Origin: Pseudeuparius sepicola
Taxonomy: Eukaryota; Arthropoda; Insecta; Coleoptera; Anthribidae
Direction: 5' to 3'
DNA length: 64,000 nucleotides
NCBI GenBank assembly: GCA_963920635.1
Contig: OY987299.1
Coordinates: 65,206,692-65,270,691, forward strand
This document shows, piece by piece, positions 54,991 through 64,000 of this stretch; position 1 is the first letter of the stretch, and the number at the start of each line of letters is the position of its first letter. The notes under the pieces were generated by a model. The model saw nothing but the letters and a program-made list of their open reading frames with translations. It was not told the origin of the DNA and ran no database searches. A program made the translations under genes and the position numbers.

Positions 54991-55152
54991 TTTGTCGCTA
55001 AAATCTATTAAATGAATGCGTTAAAGCAAGCGGCGAGAGCGTACTTCTGCCCCGCAATGAACAGTTGGTTGCCTATCCTATCTTGACAACAGGGGCTTAT
55101 AGCTAACCGTACGCTACGCGCAGTCTATTGATGGCAAGTCTCTGTTTTACAC

Positions 55153-55598
55153 TAGTCCAATCCAAGAAGAAGCGATCTCATGGTACAGTTAAGGAAACAA
55201 ATAATAAAGAACCCTTGCGATTTAAAAATAAAGTGGTAGTGAGAGGTACGGCAATCCCAAATAATAATAGATTTACTGCAGTTACAACAGTAAAGAGGAG
55301 GTGGCTTCATGTTGCCAATTTTTGTCCCGACTTGACTGCGGAGGAACTGACTGACCACTTAAACTCACAGCATAACAGGAATGATTTTATATGCTATAAA
55401 ATCTTGCCTAGATATAACCGACCACACTTCAGTTCTTTTAAAGTGGGAGTAGAATCATCAATATATGAATCTCTCCTGAAGCCTGATTCTTGGTGTGAGG
55501 GGATAACGGTTATGGAATTTAACTTTTTTCGTGCAGCCAGTAACAAAATCCAATTCGACAAATCAGTTACACCCTGCAAACCTGCTGTCACTGCGTAG
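55153..55598 (+). pseudogene. CR1-like ORF1, C-terminal part
   Basis: Continues ORF1 after the P element: VVVRGTAIPNNNRFTAV, RRWLHVANFCPDLTAEELTD (an RRM-like or esterase-less C-terminal domain of this ORF1 type), ending TPCKPAVTA at a TAG at 55,596-55,598. It overlaps the start of ORF2. Confidence 0.75.
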
Positions 55599-58448
55599 GA
55601 AAAAACTATGTAAACTTACAGCACAAAATAACTCTAAAAAGTTTAATTTTTTACATCAGAATCTACAATCCATTTCAACAAGCATTGAGAAGGTGCAGGC
55701 ACTGCTGAATGACATTGGGACATGCCACGTTTTGTGCTTCTCCGAACATTGGCAGGATGATGTCGCTCTACCTTTGTACTGCATTGATGGGTTTCAACTC
55801 GCGGCATCATACTCAAGAAACCGTGGTGAGCATGGAGGTACTGCAATTTTTGTTTCAAATTCTATATCTTTGAAACCACGTCCTGACTTATGTCAGCTCT
55901 CGGAAAAGCGGCACTTCGAATGCAGTGCAGTTGAATGTGCCGTGGATGGTCGGTCTTTTGTGGTGGTGTGCATTTATCGTACTCCTTTGGTGTCTGCGGA
56001 GGTCTTGCTGGAGAGAATTGATACTTTGTTGGACTGTTTGTTCAGTGAATCAAAACTCAGTGTTATAATGGGAGATTTTAATATTGATTTTGCGTCTGGC
56101 AGCAGAGAGAGGGAGTGCTTAGTGGAGATTTTTGAATCCTATGGCTTTCAAATGACAGTCAAGAATTATACCCGGGCGTCTGAAACTAGTTCTAAAATCT
56201 TGGATTATGTTGTCACCAACATTTCCGAGGGTCACGCCACTCTAGTCATTCCCGCCCTGGTGTCAAACCATGACGCTCAGCTATTTAGTTTTAGTTTAGT
56301 GTACAGCCCGGACTGATCAGCCTCAATTCATAATGTCTAGATCTTATAATGAAAAAAACAACTAAATTTATAGATCATTTAGCGTCCACTGATGGGTCTG
56401 AGATTTTTAACTCTGATGCAGTTGACAGTAAGATGGATATTTTCCTTAATATTCTAAACACTTCCTTCTTGAATTGTTTTCCACTGGTGAAGTGCAAAGT
56501 CAGGAAAAGTAACAAGTCCAGCTGGATCTCCAAAGAGCTGGTTGATTTTAGAGAACATCTTAAATTGATCGAAACTATAGCACGTGTAGATCCACTCTTT
56601 AAACCTGTAATCCAGGAGATGAAAGTAAAATATAGTAACAAGTTGCAGGAGGCCAAAAAAGCTTTCTATCAAAACATAATCTGCAGATCTCCTAACAAAT
56701 CAAAATGCATGTGGAATCTTGTCAACTCAACAATTGGCAAAACAAGGAATAATAAGCTACCAGAGACCAGCAATCTTTTGGAGAAGGCTAACGACTTTAA
56801 TAATTTCTTTGTTAATTCAATACCTACTTTGATCAATCAGGCTGGTTGCAGTGCGAATGTTAAGGATAACTCTCCCTCAGATTCCACTAGAGGGGACTCT
56901 TTCTTTATACATGCTACCTCGAGGCAGGAGATCTGCGATGTTGTGAGTAGATTCTCATCTAAGAATTCAAGTGGTTTCGATGGTGTTTCTACTCGTCTAT
57001 TGAGGAGAACCATCAGTGTACTTTCAGTTCCTCTTGAGGATATATTCAATGCCTCTTTCTCCTCTGGAATTTTTCCAGAGCATCTTAAATTTGCAGTGGT
57101 CATTCCCCTATATAAAAAAAGGGGATGTGAATGAAGTCGGAAACTATCGCCCAGTCAGTATTTTATCTGTGTTTGCTAAAGTGCTGGAGAGACTACTATA
57201 CAACAGGGTTGTTTCTTTTCTCGACAGGTTCAACTTCTTTGACGGGTTCCAGCATGGATTTCTCAAAAAGAAAAGCACATCCACAGCTCTTTTTACAATT
57301 CTGCAGGGAGCGTTGGACGCTTTGGATAGACGCGACATTGCCTATGGAGTCATGCTCGATTTGTCCAGGGCTTTCGACACCCTTAACCACTCGTGTCTAT
57401 TAGGTAGACTGAGTGACATTGGATTTAGGGGGGTTAGTCAGGATTGGATTTCGTCCTACTTGCAGAACAGGTCTCAACAGGTACGTTTATTGGCAAATAA
57501 CCAGTATTTTGAATCTGATATCTTGAGACTAGAACATGGAGTCCCTCAGGGAAGTGTTCTAGGACCACTCCTCTTTATAATCTACCTGAATGAACTTGCC
57601 TCTGTGATTAGAGATCAAAACACTTAAATCATAAATTATGCCGATGATACGACTATCATCTTTACAGGGCAAAAAGTACAAGATGTGAAATCACTTGTTA
57701 ATAACAAACTGGAGACAGCAAAGGTTTGGTTTTCCAATAATCAACTTGTACTTAATGAGTCCAAATCCAGCTGTATGGTATTTAGGACTCACAACTCTTC
57801 AGTGTAGGTGCCTATATCAGATGGATGGAGCATCGCTGCAGTATCCCATGCAAAGCTGCTTGGTGTCATAATTGAGGCAAATTGCAAATGGTCTCTTCAT
57901 GTGGCAGAGGTGGAGAAGAGGTTGAGTCGTGTTTGTTATGCGTTAAGAATCCTGTCAAAGACCTTTGATTCGTCAACATTGCGGACAGTTTATTTCGCCA
58001 ATTTTTATAGTGTTCTGAAATATGGCATTGAGTTCTGGGGCGGATCACCAGATATCAGGAAGGTCTTTGTCAAAAGAGAGCTCTGAGGATTGTTTTTGAC
58101 AGAGGAGTACATGATTCATGCAGAGGTCTTTTTTGAGATAATGGCATTCTCACTGCTCCAGGCATTTACATTTTCGCTTGCCTGATGCTGCATCATTCAA
58201 ACGGGTCTCAGTTTCGGTCCTCCCTCTTTACGCATGGGTATGCTACTAGGCATAAAACACATTTTGTTGTGCCTCAGCACCACCTTAGTCTCACCGAGCG
58301 TGGTCCATATTACGCTGCGGTGAGGTTTTTTAACAGTCTGCCTGCAAATATCAAGCACAACACCAGTGCTTCGCAGTTCAGGAGGGAGGTGAGCAAGCAC
58401 TTGTGTAGAGTAGAACCATATTCAGTGGATGAGTTTTTAAATTTTTGA
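55531..58448 (+). pseudogene. CR1-like ORF2: endonuclease and reverse transcriptase
   Basis: APE-type endonuclease: NFLHQNLQS, CFSEHW, YRTP, IMGDFNIDF, and the final SNHDAQ before a TGA at 56,314. After a shift, the linker runs from KKTTKFIDHLAST to KKRGCE. Near 57,120 another frameshift leads to NYRPVSILSVFAKV, HGFLKKKSTSTALF, DLSRAFDTLNH (motif A), GVPQGSVLGPLLF, then a TAA at 57,625-57,627 just before the catalytic YADD (about 57,638). Thumb and C-terminal segments follow, with further stops at about 57,806 and 58,084, and the last ORF ends at 58,448. Inactive but nearly full length. Confidence 0.9.
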
Positions 58449-58613
58449 ATTTTTATATTTTGAATTTTGAATTTTTTAATATGTAAATGTGTTCGTATTA
58501 TAATGGGATGTCTATGGCATCTTTATTTTATACTGTCTTTCTTATAAAGTGTGACCCGTTTCATACATTGCATTGTAATTTCTTTATGTTGTAATGTCTT
58601 CTGAAACTAAATA

Positions 58614-58639
58614 AACTTACTTACTTACTTACTTACTTA
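58614..58639 (+). repeat. (ACTT)n tail of the CR1-like element
   Basis: About six ACTT units directly after aaataaactt, marking the 3' end of the retrotransposon. Confidence 0.8.
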
Positions 58640-60798
58640 TGCGAAAATCCGCGTACATTTTGTACTGGCCCGGTGCAATTGACTAAAAAGAAGATGGATA
58701 GACACGTGAACTTCCTACTCATTCAGGATCAATATTTCCTAAAAATTAATGACTACGAGACCCTTCCCGCGGAAGATGTCGACATGTCCGCTATAAAAGA
58801 TCATTTTTGTTGGATTAAAAATTTGTCGCGTCTAATTTCCACGCAAATGAATAAACACAACGGCAAAATGTTCATATGGGACAGATGCATGGATTATTTT
58901 TAAACTCAGGAAAAATTAGACAACCACACTGTTTACTGTGAACAATTGAATAATTGCCAGGTGTCGTTCCCCAAAGAAAAATTTGTCAAGTTTAAAAATT
59001 ACGTATATAAAGAACGCATCCCATTTGTTATATATTCAGATTTCGAGTCCATGTTAAAACCTTATCGCGATTCGGAGGCGATGTCGCAGACTACCAAGTA
59101 CCAAAAACACAAGGCATTCAGTTCCGCTTTTTATTTTAAATGCTCCTATGACGACTCTTTTTTTCAAAAGCTATCAAGGGTCCGATTGTATGTCTTGGTA
59201 TGCGGATCAAATGGAGGAAATCGCAAAATTCGTTGCATACGAAATTAACAACCGTGGAACCGATGGAGCAAAATATAAGTTTGAAAAATGCCACGGCAAA
59301 TTGTCACATTTGTGAAAAATCGTTCACTCCTGACGATATCATAGTTTGTGATCATTGCCATTTGTCTTCTAGGTTTTGTGAGTATGCCCATCAGGCATGT
59401 AATCTAAATTATCGAAACTCGTTCATGATTCCAGTGGTATTTCATAATTTCAGCGGCTGCGACAGTCATTTCATTATCAGGGACCTTGCCAAGCGCAATC
59501 ATATCTCCCTTCTTCCCGTCAATAAAGAAAAATATATAAGTTTTACGATTTTCGATAATGACACCAGTGTAAAATTTCGTTTTATAGATTCCCTCAGATT
59601 CATGGGATTTTCTCTTGAGACACCAGCCTCCCCTCTTAAAAGCAAGGATTTCGTTAACACTAAAAGGGAATTTTCTGACATCCCTTCGTATCAGTTGACC
59701 CTATTAACTAGAAAAGGCGTTTTTTGTTATGACTACATCGACAATTTAGACAAGTTACAAGAGACTTCGCTTCCAACTATCGATAAATTTTATAACAAAT
59801 TAAATGACACCAATATCAATGAAAATGAATATGCCCACGCTCAACTGGTTTGGGAAAAATTCAATATAGGCACGATCGGTGAATACTCGGATCTGTACCT
59901 CAAAACCGACATAATGTTGCTAACGGCTTGGTATTATACCATGCCTGGTTATACTTTCGATTGTATGTTAAAATTCACCGGTTGTAAATTAGAAATGTTT
60001 CAATACGTGATACATTACAGGGCACTCAAACAGGCCCTGAACCACGGTCTGGTCTTGAAAAAGACCCACAGAATTTTAAAGTTTAAACAGTCCACTTTTT
60101 TGGCGCCATACATCAAAAATATAACACCCAATTAAGAACGAAGGCCAAGTTTGATTTCTAAAAAACCATTATTAAACTTATGAACAATGCTATCTATGGT
60201 AAAACTATGGAAAATATTAGGAAACATAGAATCGTGAAGTTAGTGAATAAGTGGGAGGGGAGATACGGTGCCAAAAATCTAATTTCAACTCCAACTTTTA
60301 GATGCAGGACAATATTTGATGAAAACCTAATTAGCGTTGAATTAAATAAAACGAATATTAACTTTAACAAGCCCCTGTATGTTGGAATGGCAATTCTAGA
60401 CATATCCAAAACCTGCATCTACGAATTCCATTATGATTTTATGCTACAAAACTATTCATCCTCCGACTGTCAATTACTATACACTGATACGAACAGTCTT
60501 ATCTAAAATAATGTATTCATACCTAATAGACAAGGGGGAAAAGTGCGTGAAAAAAGCAAAGGGGGTTAAATACAATGTAGTAAAAAATAAGATTACGCAC
60601 CAGGATTATATCGAATGCCTATTTGAAAAGAAACAAAAAAATCGCCAGCCAGTGCTTGATACGTTCGTATGCTCATACGGTGTTTAGTATCAAACAAAGT
60701 AAAAACCGGTCTCAGCCCTTTCGATAACAAATGATATATCCTCGACAATATCATCACCTTGACTTGGGGTCATACGGATATTACAGATGTAGATTGAA
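58640..60798 (+). pseudogene. Polinton DNA polymerase B, exonuclease and polymerase parts
   Basis: Continuation after the CR1-like insert: HVNFLLIQDQYF, HFCWIKNLSRLIS and the zinc-finger-like CMDYF...EKLDNH; then VIYSDFES (exonuclease motif I, about 59,035), HNFSGCDSHFIIRDL (Exo II, about 59,450), YLKTDIMLL (about 59,900), NNAIYGKTMEN (polymerase motif B, 60,180), LYTDTNSL (motif C, about 60,478). A deletion follows directly; the C-terminal KNKITHQDYIECLF and the end near 60,798 remain. Several stops and shifts (58,901, about 59,190, 60,133). B-family, protein-primed type. Inactive. Confidence 0.85.
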
Positions 60799-61341
60799 AT
60801 GTAAGAATGTGGGTATGTAAATAAAGAACATCTCATTTGCCGTATCTAAAAAATTGTAATAGAAATCAACTAACTTAAAACTATGCAATAAAGCAATTTT
60901 AAAGGAAACATCCTTATCTATGCGTAGCAGTTCGATAAAGTATGCCTCGCTGAAGTAAAAATATACGCCGTTTCTGCCCAGCGTTACGATTTCTAATCCA
61001 TCCGAATTAATCGTGTCCAATAATTCCATGTCACAACCAAATTTCACAGGCAGACCATCTCCATGTTCGAAAAAATTATACAGGTGCGAAATAAGTTCTC
61101 TCCACTCCACGTGATCCATGCTCATTACGCATTCTTCTCGGGTACCTTGCCCGCAAACGATATTTATGGCAGGCGTAAAAAATCGCAGTGGACTCAACCC
61201 ACAATGTACGGTATATGCGTGACCAGGTGCCAAATGAAAACATGTTTTCAACAGAAGTCTACCTCTTTGAATCAATTGCTGTGAAACGTCGTCGTCGACA
61301 TCGCCGGCTGCATCAGATTCGTAGCCACTACTGTCACCCAT
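60781..61341 (-). CDS. Polinton-associated 186-aa protein, unknown function
   Basis: Starts MGDSSGYESDAAGDVDDDVS with a strongly acidic head, followed by a compact mixed domain (LLLKTCFHLAPGHAYTVHC, then aromatic-rich segments near the C-terminus). No stop in 186 codons. It lies between integrase (13 bases upstream) and the end of polymerase B, which it overlaps tail to tail by about 18 bases. That position fits a gene of the Polinton unit. I do not recognise a domain. It is the only intact-looking gene of this element. Confidence 0.6.
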   Translation of the reverse strand: MGDSSGYESDAAGDVDDDVSQQLIQRGRLLLKTCFHLAPGHAYTVHCGLSPLRFFTPAINIVCGQGTREECVMSMDHVEWRELISHLYNFFEHGDGLPVKFGCDMELLDTINSDGLEIVTLGRNGVYFYFSEAYFIELLRIDKDVSFKIALLHSFKLVDFYYNFLDTANEMFFIYIPTFLHFNLHL

Positions 61342-61353
61342 GCTCCGCCACTA

Positions 61354-62278
61354 CTACAAGACGTCTGTTGCGTCTATCCAAGAGTCGTGGGTCTTATCGA
61401 ACCCCAGCCAACGGACCAAAATCTTCTTTCCTTTTCTACGCAACACCTTTTCTACCAAATAGATGTCCGGATCAGCTGTTTTTTTGCAATTCCTCGGCGT
61501 AAAAGCCCCCCTGGATAGGTCTTCCATTCAAATCTTCTAGGAGATATGTGGGAGGGTTCGTAATTTGTACTTTTGAGATTTTAAACACTTTAGTCGTGCA
61601 GTTGGGCGTGTAACCCTTCTGAAAGACGTGCTTGACTTTGCTGATCGTAATTATGTTGCCTAGTTTAAACTTTTGTTCACGTGTTTGAAAGATGCGTTAA
61701 GGACGTTCCGTTCGTTTGTTTTATTTACATCTTTAGGTTTCATGCGTATGGTTGTGTCTCCTATCGTTATATTCATCAACTAGCGTCAGTAAAACATCGA
61801 TCCACTTGTACGTGCCGCTTAAACTGAAATACTTGAACAGTTGTTCTTTCAAGGTGTGGATCACTCTCTCTACTATCGCCTATTTCGTGTCGCTAAACGT
61901 GCTATAGTGGTTAACGTTAAAAGTATTTAATAACTTAAAGTGACAGTTGTAAAATTCCTTGCCTTGATCGGTCTGCAGATTTCGAGGTCGACGCCCCGCG
62001 GAATTTTTGAGAATATCGGCGAAAGCCTTCGTCACTTCTTCTCCTGACTTGGATTTTAACGGTTTGCACCAGACAAATTTGGAAAAGCAGTCGATTACGA
62101 CTAGCATGAATTTAAAGTTTCTATTGCGGCTGGCGTACTGATCCAGCTGCCCTAGGTTGGCTTGCCAAAGATCATCCAAACCTTTAATAATAGTTCTACG
62201 TCTAGGGTAATTTTTTCATATCGGTTTATGTAATTCCCTAATCAGCTGAACTTTTTCCTTGGTATACTTGGAGTTCAT
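61354..62278 (-). pseudogene. Polinton integrase with C-terminal chromodomain
   Basis: Read leftward from MNSKYTKEKVQLIRELHKPI. The retrovirus-type core follows: GLDDLWQANL and VIDCFSKFVW (first Asp), NLQTDQGKEFYN (second Asp), then after a stop at about 61,880 VERVIHTLKEQLF (Glu). Further on, KVFKISKVQITNPPTYLLED, GGFYAEELQ and the chromodomain-like YLVEKVLRRKGKKILVRWLG ending before a TAG at 61,354. At least one stop between ATG and the core and two more frameshifts break it. It would insert the element and, through the chromodomain, bind chromatin. Confidence 0.8.
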
Positions 62279-62316
62279 ATCGAAAGTTGTGGCCCGCTTT
62301 CTTTGGTGCGACTAAG

Positions 62317-63341
62317 TTATCTGATAACTTTAGCTTCCTTCAGTTCGTTTATAATGGCTACGATTTCGTTGTCGTGGGACATGTTGCCGGCGTTTTTGGA
62401 TGCCACCAGTAATCGCAATCTGTCAACTAATTCGTTGACGTCGTTCCAAAACATGTACTTTACTGGTTTTTCATTATAAGTGAGATGCACCTTTACCGCT
62501 TACCCCTTCTTGTAAACGAGTTCTACTCGTAGATTCTTCCGGTTTTATTAATGGTCTACTAATATGCACGTACTTGTATTGACCTGTACCTCTTAATTTC
62601 TCCGCGCTGTTCAGATGCACCGACGTTTGAATCATGATTTTATTATAATTTCTATAATCCTCCTCAGTGAATCGAGGTTTGTTATAAAAAATCAATTGGA
62701 AAAGTCCTTAAGTACCTTTATATCTTTTATCACCCACGATTATCTCCGGCGTTTTTCTGTCGAAATCTAAAGCTTCTTTTCCCAAAGTCCATTTTGAATC
62801 GCTCGCGCTATACTTGGGTCCGTAAACATTATCAATTTGAGGCGAATCTGGCGCATTAAATTTTGTAATGTATGATCGAGCTATTGGCAGATATGCTTCT
62901 AAGTAGTCCTTAAGAACGGTAGGAGAATACTAAGACGCGTCTTCAAAAACACCCTTCTTATTCTCGTCGGGTGGAAGTATTTGGGTAAAATCTGATTTAA
63001 TATTTTCAATGTTTGTTTCTACATTTTTCTTAGCTGGTGAAAGTGTCGGAAAATCTGCTTTTACCTTTTCGATGCGTTGCTGTAATGCTTCCACTTTTTT
63101 CTGTAATTTTGTATCACTGCTTTCACCAATTTCTAGAATGTCTTTTTTTATTTGCAACATTTTGATTGATTGCTTCACTGGTTTGAACATTTTTTCCAGC
63201 GCCTCATCTTCCTCGAATTTCCCCAACTTCAAAGCTGTGTGTTTTTTTCTAATCGCTCGTGCAAGTTAACTAATGGCGGTGCGCTTTTAGAATTTGACCC
63301 TCTGACGTCAGCGGCATGTTGACCACTAACATCAGAGTACT
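62317..63341 (-). pseudogene. Polinton-associated large protein, broken
   Basis: Read leftward: a coiled coil (FKPVKQSIKMLQIKKDILEI, then EALQQRIEKVK), a region YGPKYSASDSKWTLGKEALDF, PEIIVGDKRYKG, a stop, LIFYNKPRFTEEDYRNYNKI and QTSVHL, and finally FWNDVNELVDRLRLLVASKN and IINELKEAKVI. This order of blocks recurs in insect Polinton/Maverick elements just upstream of the integrase. Its role is not established; a virion or DNA-packaging role has been suggested for neighbours, but I cannot confirm it here. Three or more frame breaks. The upstream end is cut by a non-LTR retrotransposon at 63,342. Confidence 0.6.
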
Positions 63342-64000
63342 CCTTATCCTTATCCAGTGCAGGGGGTGGCTGCCTTAAATCGGCCCGGCACGTAGGCCAC
63401 AGTGGGCCCGTTGTGCCCCCACGGCCAGAGTCACACGGCGGCCAGCAAGCCGGCCCTCTTAATGAAGGTCCGCAGCTCACCCACTCCGACACCATACACA
63501 TCCTCTGCGCTCAGTTTGGCTGAGCCGAAGGACTTGAATCTCACCCTGTCAAGTGCAGGGCATTCAGTGACCAAGTGGTGCGGTGTCTCCTCATCCTCCA
63601 GAAACCATCTGCACTCAGACTCCCCTCCCACCCCTATAAGGTGCAGGTGGCGAGCCAGGCAGCAGTGCCCAGTGAGGACCCTCACCACTCCCCTCAACTC
63701 TGTCCTAAGCAGACGCAGCACCTCTAGACAGGACGGACGACGGCCCACGAACCATGAGCCTAGTCTGCCTCATCCCTGGAGCCCTGTGCCACTCTTCGAC
63801 GAACCTGCCATGCAGCCATTCGTCCAGGGCGCCAATTGCGACCCATGGTGCAATCCCCAATATTGGTTCTGGCTCCACCGGTCTTCTCATGGATCCCCCT
63901 CTAGCCAGTAGGTCCGCAGTCTCATTCCCCGCTATGCCCGCGTGACCGGGCACCCACGATAGAATCACCCTGTTCCCTTCGGCTACCAATGTGAGCAAAC
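63342..64000 (-). pseudogene. Non-LTR retrotransposon 3' end with RNase H (partial)
   Basis: Read leftward from the window edge: RNase H segment VILSWVPGHAGIAGNETADL, then after a frameshift near 63,720 LRTELRGVVRVLTGHC, HLHLIG, and a C-terminal Cys/His motif in which the second expected Cys is Phe (ESECRWFLEDEETPHHLVTEC). The stop is at about 63,431, followed by a short 3' UTR and a GATAAGGATAAGGA tail at 63,342-63,355. RNase H plus this C-terminal motif points to the I/R1/LOA group rather than CR1. The endonuclease and RT would lie beyond the right edge. Confidence 0.8.

Larger units (their letters stand above)
52924..55144 (+). mobile_element. P element (THAP9-like), 2.2 kb
   Basis: The terminal repeats CAGAGACTTGCC and GGCAAGTCTCTG continue inward (aatagactgcgcgta). 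They are flanked by an 8-bp duplication TTTTACAC (52,916-52,923; 55,145-55,152), the hallmark size for P elements. The transposase inside is fragmentary, and a palindromic MITE sits at its middle. It interrupts the CR1-like ORF1. Confidence 0.9.
52320..58639 (+). mobile_element. CR1-like non-LTR retrotransposon with P-element insert
   Basis: It inserted into polymerase B between the codons for VYALEL and the following NPRT segment. It has ORF1 with a PHD-like finger, ORF2 with endonuclease and RT, and a 3' tail of (ACTT)n at 58,614-58,639. It begins within ORF1 without an ATG, so it is slightly 5'-truncated. Without the 2.2 kb P element it is about 4.1 kb. Confidence 0.85.

Noticed and set aside
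63402..63911. 169-aa plus-strand ORF
   Set aside because: It is the antisense shadow of the RNase H-bearing non-LTR element, open because of its high GC content.

Overview
The window looks like a gene-poor, AT-rich stretch of an insect genome, possibly a beetle, though the order-level guess is weak. Nothing bacterial is visible: there are no operons or ribosome binding sites. It contains spliceosomal splice signals, TATA/initiator promoters and eukaryotic transposable elements of most known classes: Ty3/gypsy LTR, several non-LTR elements, Tc1/mariner, P, piggyBac-like, Ginger-like and Polinton/Maverick. I found no convincing conserved host gene. Almost every recognisable coding stretch belongs to a mobile element or its decayed remains.

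Region by region. 1-5.1 kb: fold-back and palindromic repeats. 5.3-7.05 kb: a 5'-truncated non-LTR retrotransposon. 8.3-10.15 kb: a 1.8 kb palindrome ending in CAGGGTG, whose centre carries an inverted duplicate of a DUF4817-like transposase N-terminus. 10.8-28.0 kb: one huge nested locus. An ancestral palindromic element of about 3 kb, carrying the 3' end of a Cys-rich (CXC-like) gene, was invaded by two MITEs and a gypsy element. The gypsy element was invaded by an intact-looking mariner element. A 4.8 kb inverted duplication centred on a palindromic MITE then produced a near-perfect 9.56 kb palindrome (11,651-21,208). 28.3-34.7 kb: a non-LTR fragment, two small unidentified ORFs, a degraded three-exon gene, a Ginger-like MITE carrying the start of an ORF, and another palindromic MITE. 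34.8-47.8 kb: a 13 kb unit with 2 kb LTR-like direct repeats and an apparent 4-bp target duplication. It reads leftward and encloses a non-LTR-type ORF1/reverse transcriptase and 4.5 kb of AT-rich sequence. 47.8-48.5 kb: a palindrome with two outward-facing hammerhead-ribozyme-like motifs. 49.1-49.9 kb: a diverged third copy of the LTR-like promoter and leader.

50.4-63.3 kb: remains of a Polinton/Maverick (adintovirus-like) element. There is a promoter plus an amber-interrupted ORF, a rightward protein-primed DNA polymerase B, and leftward genes for a 186-aa protein, a chromodomain integrase and a larger element-specific protein. It is broken by a piggyBac-like MITE, by a CR1-like non-LTR element that itself holds a P element that holds a palindromic MITE, and at the right end by a leftward non-LTR element with an RNase H domain.

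The most unusual items are the outward-facing ribozyme-like pair, the LTR-like unit around a non-LTR reverse transcriptase with three related promoter/splice-donor leaders, the MITE-centred inverted duplication, and the capture of transposase N-termini inside palindromic MITEs. All calls come from reading the sequence; no database search was run.
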